DNA of 13,713 nt from JBIOJB01 sp044450465 (GTDB lineage Bacteria > Chloroflexota > Dormibacteria > Dormibacterales > Dormibacteraceae): positions 1 to 13,713 of the forward strand of contig JBIOJB010000081.1 of NCBI GenBank assembly GCA_044450465.1, in the 5' to 3' direction. Shown here piece after piece: positions 1 through 6,494 of this stretch (position 1 is its first letter; each line of letters starts with the position of its first letter). The notes below the pieces were generated by a model, which did no database searches, was not told the origin of the DNA, and was given only the letters and a program-made list of their open reading frames with translations. A program made the translations under genes and the position numbers.

Positions 1-20
1 CAACTAGCAGCGTGGCTGGG

Positions 21-50
21 GCGGCCGAGTTCATCTCGGCCGCGACTTTG
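21..50 (+). terminator. Candidate intrinsic terminator at left edge
   Basis: A perfect 9-bp GC-only-plus-one-AT stem (arm 21-29 GCGGCCGAG, arm 35-43 CTCGGCCGC) closes a 5-base loop. It is followed on the plus strand by GACTTTGTCTTC, which is only moderately T-rich. It could end a plus-strand gene lying mostly outside the window. The opposite strand has no T-rich tail after the hairpin, so the plus orientation is preferred. No upstream coding end can be assigned from the 20 bases before it. Confidence 0.35.
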
Positions 51-122
51 TCTTCAACCACTCCGAAGCGCTGCTGGGAGCGACTTTTGAAATTGGATCT
101 TCCTTACACCGGAAGGAGAGCC

Positions 123-153
123 ATGAGAGGGAACCATCCGGGTTCCCTCTCAT
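123..153. terminator. Perfect 13-bp hairpin beyond the glycosylase stop codon
   Basis: Arms 123-135 (ATGAGAGGGAACC) and 141-153 (GGTTCCCTCTCAT) are perfect reverse complements around a 5-base loop. The hairpin begins 4 bases beyond the stop codon of the minus-strand glycosylase gene, where a transcription terminator or 3' mRNA-stabilising stem is expected. Neither strand has a U tract after it, so it is not a textbook intrinsic terminator. It also lies inside a 12-codon reading frame with a good ribosome binding site (separate entry), which leaves a leader or attenuator reading open. Confidence 0.4.
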
Positions 154-161
154 CTACTTAG
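123..161 (+). other. Possible 12-codon mini-ORF with Shine-Dalgarno
   Basis: A GGAAGGAG stretch at 111-118 sits 4 bases before an ATG that opens a 12-codon frame (MRGNHPGSLSST) ending in TAG at 159-161. The frame contains both arms of the perfect hairpin at 123-153, so a translating ribosome would melt it, as in a leader peptide. Against this, the downstream plus strand is antisense to the glycosylase gene and has no obvious target before 1102. I regard it as a coincidence or an untested leader and do not call it a gene. Confidence 0.15.
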
Positions 162-1054
162 CCTCTGATGATGTCTCGGAGTGGCTGGCGGGGTCCAAAC
201 CGGGGCGCCGTTATGCCGGCGATTGCGATCAGGCGGATCACCCGTCCGCGGTGACCCAGGTAAGGCTCCAGCAGTTCCAGCATTCGCTCGTCGGTGGAAC
301 GGGCGGTGCCCTCCAAGGCGTAGCCGATCGTGTGAGGGAGGTGGTAATCGCCGAGCGGGACCGCGTCCGCGTCGCCTACGGCCACAGCCGCGACGTGCGC
401 CGCGGTCCACGGACCGACGCCAGGAAATGCGAGCAGCCGGCGGTAGGCGTCCTCGCGAGTCATGCCTACAATCTCCTCGAGGCGGCCCGCGCTTCGCGCC
501 GCCCGGATGATCGTCTCGGCGCGCTTTCGCTCAATCCCGAATCCGTGAAACGTCCAGTACGGCGTGTGCGCGAGTACCTTGGCGGAGGGCGCGATCGTCA
601 TGTGGATCGGGCCGGGCGCGGCCTCGCCCAGCTCTCGCACAAGAGCGCGATACGAGGCGTGGGCTTCCGCACCTGCCACCAGCTGGCCGATCACGGTGGG
701 CACCAGCGCCTCGAAGACCGCATGCGTGCGCGGCATTCGCAGTCCCGGGTGGCTGCGGTGAAGCCGTGCGATCAACGGGTGCACTGGCACAAATCCCTCC
801 GAGTCGTCCGCCTCGCCCACCAGGAGGGGCGCTTGAGCGACCACCCACTCGGCGCCGGCGCCCCAGCCTTCGACCTCGACCGCGCCGCGCTCATGGCGAA
901 TGTGGACGGTCGCGGTGCCGGCCGGCGTCCGGGTCGCCCGCCACACCTCGTCGCCGGCCATCCGCATCGCGGAACCCGCGGCCGTGTGCGCAAGGGTCGC
1001 TGTAAGGTCGAGAGGCTTGCTCAGCAGGAAGCTCGCGCGTGAGTCGGGTGGCAT
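158..1054 (-). CDS. DNA-3-methyladenine glycosylase II, AlkA-type (HhH-GPD)
   Basis: This is a base-excision repair glycosylase that removes alkylated purines, acting in the cytoplasm on chromosomal DNA. From ATG 1054 the protein has 298 residues. An N-terminal region of about 100 residues is followed by a helical domain with the helix-hairpin-helix LLAFPGVGPWTA near residues 207-218. The catalytic Asp is in GDYHLP at about residue 236, aligning with AlkA Asp238. Length fits AlkA (282 aa in E. coli). A longer frame starts at TTG 1084, but it would cover the ribosome binding site region of the divergent gene and adds only low-complexity residues, so ATG 1054 is preferred. GTG 1063 is also possible. 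No Ada-type regulator is adjacent. The family is clear; the substrate range is not. Confidence 0.9.
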   Translation of the reverse strand: MPPDSRASFLLSKPLDLTATLAHTAAGSAMRMAGDEVWRATRTPAGTATVHIRHERGAVEVEGWGAGAEWVVAQAPLLVGEADDSEGFVPVHPLIARLHRSHPGLRMPRTHAVFEALVPTVIGQLVAGAEAHASYRALVRELGEAAPGPIHMTIAPSAKVLAHTPYWTFHGFGIERKRAETIIRAARSAGRLEEIVGMTREDAYRRLLAFPGVGPWTAAHVAAVAVGDADAVPLGDYHLPHTIGYALEGTARSTDERMLELLEPYLGHRGRVIRLIAIAGITAPRFGPRQPLRDIIRG

Positions 1055-1088
1055 GCGCCTCACACTAGCGGGAGACGAACTCAAGGGC

Positions 1089-1094
1089 AGGAGG
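1089..1094 (+). promoter_or_regulatory. Shine-Dalgarno site of the ChrB-domain gene
   Basis: A full AGGAGG lies 7 bases before ATG 1102 and fixes that start. It sits just upstream of the TTG alternative start of the divergent glycosylase gene, leaving almost no room between the two genes if that longer frame were used. This is one reason to prefer the shorter glycosylase start. Confidence 0.75.
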
Positions 1095-1101
1095 TCTGAA
1101 G

Positions 1102-1551
1102 ATGAAATGGGTCACCCGCCAGAACGCAAGCGTCGACCGGATCGCATGCCCGTGGCTGATCCGGCGCTTTGTGGACGCGGAGGCCGAGTTTCTCTATGTG
1201 CCGGCCGCCGAGGTGCTCGAGGTCGCCGAGCGGGAGAAGGCAATCCCGTACGACGTCGCCGGAGTGGAGCTGGGTCATGTCGACGGCCGGTGCAGCTTCG
1301 AGTCGATCCTCGTCAAGTACGGGCTGCACGACCCCGCGCTCGATCTACTGGCGAAGATCGTTCATGGGGCGGACGTCCCTGCCGACCTCGGCGCGACGCC
1401 TGAAGCCGCAGGCCTCAAGGCCATTGCGCACGGTTTCGCCATGGTGCATGGGATGCGCGATCACACGAAGCTCGAGCTCGAGTCGCCCATGTACGACGCC
1501 CTTTACGCCTGGTGCCGCCACGAGGCGGAGCGGGTCAAGCCGGCGGACTGA
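1102..1551 (+). CDS. ChrB C-terminal-domain protein (chromate resistance-type)
   Basis: The 149-residue protein is essentially one ChrB C-terminal domain. It opens with KWVTRQNASVDRIACPWLIR (residues 2-21), then EFLYVPA, GVELGHVDGRCSFES (53-68, with His59 and Cys64), IVHGAD (86-91) and YDALYAWC (131-138), the conserved blocks of this family. ChrB proteins accompany the ChrA chromate pump, where ChrB acts as a chromate-responsive regulator. This protein lacks the N-terminal part of full-length ChrB and no chrA gene is present in the window, so a role in chromate resistance is only inherited from the family name. Strong ribosome binding site; divergent from the glycosylase gene. Its last 17 bases overlap the 3' end of the convergent VOC gene. 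Confidence 0.85.
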   Translation: MKWVTRQNASVDRIACPWLIRRFVDAEAEFLYVPAAEVLEVAEREKAIPYDVAGVELGHVDGRCSFESILVKYGLHDPALDLLAKIVHGADVPADLGATPEAAGLKAIAHGFAMVHGMRDHTKLELESPMYDALYAWCRHEAERVKPAD

Positions 1552-2329
1552 GCTTGATTCCGTTGGGGTCGGTCAACGACTCCGCGATGCGCCTCACCTG
1601 AAAGCGGTCGAGCCCTCTGACTCCAGCCTCGACTGGGGTCGCTCCGGTGCCTTCGAGAACGTTGATGCCTAAGTGATGGTGGTAGCCGTCCCAGCTCATG
1701 AATCTCATGACCCGGCCGAGTTCGCCCATCAGGTTCATCCCGATGGACTCGTAGAACCGCTGGCTGACGTCAAGGTCGGCCACGTTGAGGTGCATATGGC
1801 CGAGCAGCGTGCCAGCCGAGAAGCGTTTCTCCGGTTTGGAGGCGACTCGAAGCAGGCGTTCGAAATCGAGGTGGTCGGTGCCAATGTTCAGCCGGCCCTC
1901 GGGATACGTCCACTCGTTTCGCGGGCGGTCGGCGTAGACCTCGATGCCGTTCCCCTCGGGGTCGTCGAAGTAAAGCGCCTGGCTGACGTAGTGGTCGGCG
2001 GTTCCGGTGAGCGGAAGCTTCTCCTCGAGCGTCCGGCGAAGAAAGCCGCCAAGCTCCTCTTCTGTCGGCAGCAGAACCGCAAAGTGAAAGAGACCCGCAG
2101 TGTGGCGGGGGCGCGGGCGGCCGTTTGGAAGAGCGACCAGTCGAAGTAACGGAACGTCGCCGGCGCCAAGCACCGCCGAATCCGCCGAGCCCTCAAGCTG
2201 ACTCAGACCGAACCACTGGTAGAAGTCGACTTCCCTATCGAGATCGAGGACTTTCAGCTCGAGCGATCCAAGAGGCCAATCAGCACCCACAACGTAGGGA
2301 ATCAGTCTGTCGGGCGGCCAATTCCCCAA
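1535..2329 (-). CDS. VOC-family two-domain dioxygenase-like protein (CatE-type)
   Basis: Two vicinal-oxygen-chelate domains resemble the CatE (catechol 2,3-dioxygenase) group, metal-dependent extradiol ring-cleavage enzymes of the cytoplasm. Domain 1 (about 20-135) has SLELKVLDL, FHFAVLLP (His82) and FDDPEGNGIEVYADRPRNEW (121-140). Domain 2 (about 172-262) has LGHMHLNVADL (His178, His180), YHHHLGINV (216-224) and DPNGIKL near the end. Between RGLDRFQV and the final DPNG there are only about 8 residues, where relatives carry roughly 25-30 more, so a helix-strand unit seems missing. The frame starts with TTG 2329 without a convincing ribosome site; GTG 2290 would trim residues 1-13. An in-frame stop at 2378-2380 prevents much extension. 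The true substrate is unknown. Confidence 0.82.
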   Translation of the reverse strand: MGNWPPDRLIPYVVGADWPLGSLELKVLDLDREVDFYQWFGLSQLEGSADSAVLGAGDVPLLRLVALPNGRPRPRHTAGLFHFAVLLPTEEELGGFLRRTLEEKLPLTGTADHYVSQALYFDDPEGNGIEVYADRPRNEWTYPEGRLNIGTDHLDFERLLRVASKPEKRFSAGTLLGHMHLNVADLDVSQRFYESIGMNLMGELGRVMRFMSWDGYHHHLGINVLEGTGATPVEAGVRGLDRFQVRRIAESLTDPNGIKLSPPA

Positions 2330-2381
2330 CCGCTCGAGGGAGCCGGACCTGGAGGGTGGTATTGATTTGCTGCCAGATTAC

Positions 2382-2430
2382 TCGAGAGCGAATTACTTCT
2401 CGATCCAACGGGGTTCGCGAGGTCGAATTA
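2382..2430. promoter_or_regulatory. Candidate operator: inverted repeat plus direct repeat
   Basis: In the divergent region between the VOC gene and the double-MarR gene, TCGAGA (2382-2387) and TCTCGA (2398-2403) form a perfect 6-bp inverted repeat with a 10-base spacer, a size fitting a MarR dimer site. The heptamer CGAATTA occurs at 2389-2395, inside that repeat, and again at 2424-2430, 35 bases downstream. The second copy is followed by an imperfect CGAA...TTCG dyad. A MarR-type protein encoded next door is the obvious candidate ligand. This is inference from position and symmetry. Confidence 0.35.
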
Positions 2431-2468
2431 AGTTCGCCTGACCCTCGCAACACGTCGCGGCAGAAAGC

Positions 2469-2495
2469 TTGACGCCGAAAGACAGGCGGTATGAT
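2469..2495 (+). promoter_or_regulatory. Candidate promoter of the double-MarR gene
   Basis: TTGACG (2469-2474) resembles a -35 box and TATGAT (2490-2495) matches the -10 consensus at five of six positions. The spacer is 15 bases, shorter than ideal. The -10 box ends 8 bases before ATG 2504, so transcription would start at or within two bases of the start codon, giving a leaderless mRNA. That agrees with the absence of a clear ribosome site before the ATG. Confidence 0.45.
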
Positions 2496-2503
2496 GCGAG
2501 CGG

Positions 2504-3502
2504 ATGGCCTCGCTGGACACCGTCGACATCGTGCGCCAGCAGTGGGCCAAGGCGATCCCAGAGCTCGACACAAGAGCACTCGCGATCACCCACCGGATCA
2601 CAGCGCTGGCGACCCTTCTCAACAAGGATGCCGAGGCACTGTTCGCACAGTTCGGCGTCACCGGACCCACCTTCGACGTTCTTGCAGCTCTTTACGCAGC
2701 AGGCCCCGAGCACAGGCTGAGCCCGACCCAGCTCACGAGGGGTCGCCTGGTCTCCTCCGGCGGCATGACCGCTCGTCTGGATCTCGCGGAATCCTCGGGC
2801 CTGGTGTCGCGGTCGCGCGCAGAGCACGACCGGCGAGGGGTCACCGTGACCCTTCTCGATGCGGGGGTCCGGGTCGTGCGTGAGGGCGTGTCGGCGCTCA
2901 TCGCCAAAGAGAACCCGCTCAAAGCCACGCTCGGTGCGGAGGACCGCGAGTCGGCCGTTCGCTTGCTGACCCGGCTGTTGCAGCCGGATTCCGAAGGCCC
3001 GACCAACACTAAGGCAGCCCCAACGGAATCCCTGATCGCGTTGTGGGTGTCGGCGTTCTCAGACCAGGACCCATGGCTGGTCCACCTGCTGGGTGTGATC
3101 CCTCTTCTCAGCGCGAGGGTGGAGCGTGAGTCGCGCAAGGCAGTCGTGAGCCTGGGCCTCACACCGAACGCGTTCGCCCTGCTATGCGCACTGCGCAGGG
3201 CGGGCGCGCCGTTTCGTCTGTCCCCAACCGATCTGTACCAGGACGTTGTGCTGTCTCCGGCGGGTGTCACCGGTCAGCTGGAAAAGCTGGCTCGGTCGGG
3301 CCTCATTGAGAGGTCACCGGATCCCAACGACGGGCGCATGAACCGCGCGACCCTCACGAAATCGGGGCTGAAAGTTGTCAACCAGACAATCGGCGACTTT
3401 GTGATGCGTCACGAGTGGCTGCTCAGGCCGTTGTCCGAAGACGAGCGCGAGCTGCTCGCGCGGCACCTGCGTCAGATCCTGTCGTCACTCGAAAGCCGGT
3501 AG
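2504..3502 (+). CDS. Double-domain MarR family transcriptional regulator
   Basis: The 332-residue protein contains two complete MarR winged-helix units in tandem. Unit 1 spans about 25-160 (winged helix 51-121) and unit 2 about 180-330 (218-288). The winged helices align at a constant offset of 167 residues without gaps: RLSPTQL at 71 and RLSPTDL at 238, SSGLVSRS and RSGLIERS, wing Asp109 and Asp276. Ordinary MarR proteins are about 150 residues and dimerise through N- and C-terminal helices; this one looks like a single-chain dimer. It would bind DNA and respond to small phenolic or oxidant ligands, likely controlling itself and the divergent VOC gene, and perhaps the facing reductase gene. 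ATG 2504 is chosen from frame and promoter position. The unit sequences have diverged, so the fusion is old. Confidence 0.9.
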   Translation: MASLDTVDIVRQQWAKAIPELDTRALAITHRITALATLLNKDAEALFAQFGVTGPTFDVLAALYAAGPEHRLSPTQLTRGRLVSSGGMTARLDLAESSGLVSRSRAEHDRRGVTVTLLDAGVRVVREGVSALIAKENPLKATLGAEDRESAVRLLTRLLQPDSEGPTNTKAAPTESLIALWVSAFSDQDPWLVHLLGVIPLLSARVERESRKAVVSLGLTPNAFALLCALRRAGAPFRLSPTDLYQDVVLSPAGVTGQLEKLARSGLIERSPDPNDGRMNRATLTKSGLKVVNQTIGDFVMRHEWLLRPLSEDERELLARHLRQILSSLESR

Positions 3503-3530
3503 GCCGCCCAACATCCGATCGCTCGAGCGG

Positions 3531-3998
3531 CTACACCGCTTCGGTTGCGGGAGCCGAGACGGCAGGCGTCAACCTGAACACGGGGTGGGTGGCAGCCTCC
3601 ACCTCGAAAGCTTTAGCCGAGGCGTCAACCGACGCGGTGAAGTAGGGACGGGTGATCGGCTCGAGCTTCAAGTAGCGCCGCAGGATCGGACCAGCCTCGG
3701 TCTCCGAGATCGGAGAAGCCGAAAATCGCTCGCTGCGACCAGCCCGAGCCAGGGTCACCTCTCCCGACTCGCGGACGTTACGCACCCAGCCGACCTCCCC
3801 GTACGGTCCCACCAGATACCGATCAGAGCCTTCGACGACGACGCTCACCGGTGTGGTGTGCGGGCTGTGGGTTTTGCGACCCACCACGGTCAGCAAATAG
3901 CGTTGGGAAGGTCCGACGCCGCGGTTGATGCCGGCGGCCGCCATGCCGTCGATCAGGCGCCGGCTCAGGTTTCGCCGAAAGGCTCGCTTCGTCGTCAC
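3531..3998 (-). CDS. Deazaflavin (F420)-dependent nitroreductase family protein
   Basis: The protein has 155 residues and belongs to the DDN-like split beta-barrel family, whose members use reduced cofactor F420 to reduce quinones, nitro-aromatics or enones. Visible family blocks are RYLLTVVGRKT (33-43), HTTPVSVVVEG (47-57), DRYLVGPYGEVGWVRNVR (59-76) and GEVTLARAGRSERF (79-92). The N-terminal 25 residues form a basic amphipathic stretch, as in relatives that sit near the membrane. Start is GTG 3998, with no strong ribosome site. Its start lies 7 bases after the stop of the lipoprotein gene on the same strand, so the two probably share a transcript. It converges with the double-MarR gene across 28 bases. 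The exact substrate cannot be read from sequence. Confidence 0.85.
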   Translation of the reverse strand: MTTKRAFRRNLSRRLIDGMAAAGINRGVGPSQRYLLTVVGRKTHSPHTTPVSVVVEGSDRYLVGPYGEVGWVRNVRESGEVTLARAGRSERFSASPISETEAGPILRRYLKLEPITRPYFTASVDASAKAFEVEAATHPVFRLTPAVSAPATEAV

Positions 3999-4005
3999 TG
4001 ATCGC

Positions 4006-4581
4006 TCAAGCCGGCGCAGCTATGAACTGGAAAGAAAGGCTGGCGGCGCTGACCGTGACGCTGGCGCAGCTTGCGCTGCTCAGGCCAATCGCCCAGGTCA
4101 CGACTCCCTCGAAGTCCCCGATCTTGTAGACCTGCAGCAGTCGGGGACCGTTGGAGGCAATCGACGCCGCGCCGGTGTAGTTGCTCATGTCGCCGCGAAA
4201 TCCGCGCATCACGATCACCATGCCGGCCGAACCGGCCAGGTCCACGGGTAGACCGCTGGGATCCTTAAGGAAGTGGGTGCCGGATTGCGTCTTGATATCG
4301 AACTGCGGCGTTCCCTGGTCAAACGTCACGGTCAAGGTGTCACCGGACGCGACCGCGGACACTATGGGTGGAGCCGTGCTTGTGCGCGAGATCCCGGGCC
4401 ACGTCGACGACGCGGCCCCGCTCGAGGTGCAGGTAAGCGGAGAAGGGGTGGGAATCGGGGCCACGGAAGGCGTCACAGCGACCGACGGGCTCGCTGATGG
4501 TGTCACCTGCGCGGTGCCCCCACCCGATGAACCGCATGCCGCCAACACCATCACCGCCGCTACGACTGCACCTATTTTCAC
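4006..4581 (-). CDS. Lipoprotein with AMIN-like domain
   Basis: The 191-residue precursor starts with a short basic residue and hydrophobic stretch, then a lipobox LAAC with Cys16, so it should be exported and lipid-anchored. Residues 17-50 are a Gly/Ser/Thr/Pro linker typical of surface lipoproteins in Gram-positive-like lineages. The remainder, about 72-188, matches the AMIN-like domain pattern: TLTVTFD (82-88), PVDLAGSAGMVIVMRGF (112-128) and GDFEGVVTWAIGL (155-167). Cys51 and Cys172 could form a disulfide outside the membrane. AMIN-type domains bind envelope polymers such as peptidoglycan in some proteins, but this subgroup has no settled function. Start is GTG 4581 with a weak CCAAGG ribosome site. 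It is followed closely by the F420-type reductase gene. Confidence 0.78.
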   Translation of the reverse strand: MKIGAVVAAVMVLAACGSSGGGTAQVTPSASPSVAVTPSVAPIPTPSPLTCTSSGAASSTWPGISRTSTAPPIVSAVASGDTLTVTFDQGTPQFDIKTQSGTHFLKDPSGLPVDLAGSAGMVIVMRGFRGDMSNYTGAASIASNGPRLLQVYKIGDFEGVVTWAIGLSSASCASVTVSAASLSFQFIAAPA

Positions 4582-4782
4582 GACTTAAGCCTTGGAGCTC
4601 GGAGTGCGTCAGCCTAGGGTACAACGGCCCCAGATTCGGAGGATGATCGGCCCGCCCACAGGATGAGGGTCCCGAAACGAGAGGGCCAATCCTCCCTCTG
4701 CAGGTGGCGGATTCGATCTCAACGTGGTGCTCATATTGGTTGGTAGCCAGGCGTCGCTGCCGCCCGTGATCAGGCCGGCCTT

Positions 4783-5688
4783 GTGAGTCAACCTGTCGTG
4801 ATCTCGGTCGAAGACCTGGGCAAACACTATTCGGGAATACCGGTCGTCGACGGAGTCTCTTTTGAGGTGGCGCCGGGCGAGATCTTCGGAGTCCTCGGCC
4901 CAAACGGCGCGGGCAAGACGACCACGGTCGAGTGTGTCCAGGGGCTGCGGCACGGCGACTCCGGACGGGTGAGTGTCCTGGGCTTGGATCCATGGCGTGA
5001 CTCTGCGCAACTGCGCCGCAGGATTGGAAGCCAGCTTCAGGAGTCCGGCCTGCCCGACAGGATCAAAGTCGGCGAGGCGCTTAGCTTCTTTGCTCGGTCA
5101 GGATCTGACTGGGCGCGGCTGATTGAGGATTGGGGCCTGGCCGAGAAACGCAACACAGCGTTCGCCAATCTATCGGGCGGCCAGCGCCAGCGACTGTTCG
5201 TGGCCCTTGCCCTTGTCAATCATCCCGAGGTCGTGTTCCTGGATGAGATGACCACGGGCCTCGATCCAGCCGCCCGTCATGTCGCGTGGGAGCTCATCGA
5301 AGCGATCCGGAAGCAAGGCACCACCGTCGTGCTGGTCACCCATTTCATGGAAGAGGCTGAGCGCCTGTGTGACCGGGTCGCCATAGTGAACCGCGGCCGG
5401 CTGGTCGCCGTGGGCACTCCTCCCGCGCTCATCGCGGCGCACGCCGGCGAGGTCCACGTCCGCTTCAGCTCCAACGACCCCATGCCCTGGCTTCAAGCGG
5501 TGCCGTTTGTTCACTCGGTTCAACACGAGGATGGCAGCGTCGACGTGCTCGGCGAGGGCCCCGTCCTGGCCCACGTGGGCGCGGCCCTGATTGCGCACGG
5601 CAGCGAGCCGGTCGACCTCGCGGTCCAACGAATGAGCCTCGAAGACGTCTTCCTTCGCCTCACCGGCGAGAGGCAGGCGGCCTCCTGA
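4783..5688 (+). CDS. ABC exporter ATP-binding subunit (plus-strand pump)
   Basis: This is the ATPase of an ABC-2 type exporter, working on the inner face of the membrane with the permease encoded next. The 301-residue protein has Walker A GPNGAGKTT (39-47), Q-loop QLQESG (84-89), signature LSGGQ (130-134), Walker B VVFLDE (150-155) followed by MTTGLDP, and the switch His187 in VTHFMEEAE. Residues from about 220 form the C-terminal regulatory extension common in drug-export ATPases, ending in MSLEDVFLRLTG. All catalytic motifs are intact. Start is GTG 4783 with only a weak purine-rich ribosome site. The stop TGA shares one base with the ATG of the permease gene, so the pair should be translationally coupled. 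Confidence 0.93.
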   Translation: MSQPVVISVEDLGKHYSGIPVVDGVSFEVAPGEIFGVLGPNGAGKTTTVECVQGLRHGDSGRVSVLGLDPWRDSAQLRRRIGSQLQESGLPDRIKVGEALSFFARSGSDWARLIEDWGLAEKRNTAFANLSGGQRQRLFVALALVNHPEVVFLDEMTTGLDPAARHVAWELIEAIRKQGTTVVLVTHFMEEAERLCDRVAIVNRGRLVAVGTPPALIAAHAGEVHVRFSSNDPMPWLQAVPFVHSVQHEDGSVDVLGEGPVLAHVGAALIAHGSEPVDLAVQRMSLEDVFLRLTGERQAAS

Positions 5689-6494
5689 TGCGCTACCTGC
5701 TCAAATCGACGGCGCTCGAGCTCAAGTTGCTGGCCCGCGATCCGGTGACGGTCGTATTCACCCTGGCCCTGCCGGTAATCGTCCTTTACGTCCTCGGCCA
5801 GGTGTTCGGCAACACCGCCAAGCCGAACTTCTATCGAGGGGTCGGCCCGATGAACTTCTACGTCCCGGCCTATCTTGGCCTCGCGGTCGCCTCGATGGGG
5901 CTGATCGGGCTGCCGGTCCACCTCGCGGGCTACCGCGAGCGGGGCATCCTGAAGCGGTTCCGCGCGTCTGACGTACCCATCTGGAGCATCATCGGCGGCC
6001 AGATCGTCGTCACGGTTGTGGCGGGCGCGGTGGGCGGCTTGATCCTCTGGATCGCCGCGGTCATCAGCTACCACGTCGATCTCCCGAAGGATCCCTTGCT
6101 GGTTCTGCTGGCGTTCACAATCGCGGCTCTTTGCTTCGGTGCCATCGGAGTGCTGCTGGGAACGGTGCTGCCGGGAGCAAGAGCCGCGCAGGGTGCGGGC
6201 ATCATCCTCTGGTTCGTGATGATGATGGTGGGAGGGGCCGGACCTCCCCCTGAGGTCATCGGTTCAACGCTGCGCGCGGTGTCGGAAGCGACCCCTCTCA
6301 AGCACGTTGTCACCCTGATCCAAGACCCGTGGCTCGGGTTCGGCTGGAACTACGGCGAGATGGCGATCGTGGTCGCGATCGCCGTGGGATGCACCGGCCT
6401 GGCCGCCCTCCTTCTGAAGTACCCGTACTGGCCGCTGATGTTCAGGGGCGTCTTCGCCGGCCACCGGACACGAGAGGCCGTCCGACCCAGCTAG
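5688..6494 (+). CDS. ABC-2 type exporter permease (six helices)
   Basis: A 268-residue integral membrane protein with about six hydrophobic segments: roughly residues 19-40, 58-82, 100-125, 138-163, 166-190 and 225-246. It has the ABC-2 permease layout, with an amphipathic N-terminus (KSTALELKLLARDP), a short loop YRERGILKRFRASDVP (82-97) before helix 3, and conserved ATPLKH near residue 203. Together with the preceding ATPase it should form a pump that exports drugs, antibiotics or lipids. The start ATG overlaps the ATPase stop by one base. It ends in convergent orientation to the large exporter permease gene, with 87 bases between them and no clear intrinsic terminator. Substrate unknown. 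Confidence 0.9.
   Translation: MRYLLKSTALELKLLARDPVTVVFTLALPVIVLYVLGQVFGNTAKPNFYRGVGPMNFYVPAYLGLAVASMGLIGLPVHLAGYRERGILKRFRASDVPIWSIIGGQIVVTVVAGAVGGLILWIAAVISYHVDLPKDPLLVLLAFTIAALCFGAIGVLLGTVLPGARAAQGAGIILWFVMMMVGGAGPPPEVIGSTLRAVSEATPLKHVVTLIQDPWLGFGWNYGEMAIVVAIAVGCTGLAALLLKYPYWPLMFRGVFAGHRTREAVRPS

Noticed and set aside
251..1042. Long plus-strand open frame (263 residues) antisense to the DNA glycosylase gene
   Set aside because: It is composed of Arg/Gly/Ala-rich sequence without any recognisable motif and lies entirely opposite a clear HhH-GPD gene; typical GC-rich shadow frame.
3520..3529. Perfect 10-bp palindrome CGCTCGAGCG between the MarR and reductase genes
   Set aside because: A palindrome without a loop is too short to be a terminator, and such sequences are expected by chance in GC-rich DNA.
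4680..4699. Inverted repeat AGAGGG/CCCTCT in the 201-base region between lipoprotein and ATPase genes
   Set aside because: Only 6 bp with an 8-base loop, no T tract and no promoter boxes positioned around it. I see no other supported element in this divergent region.
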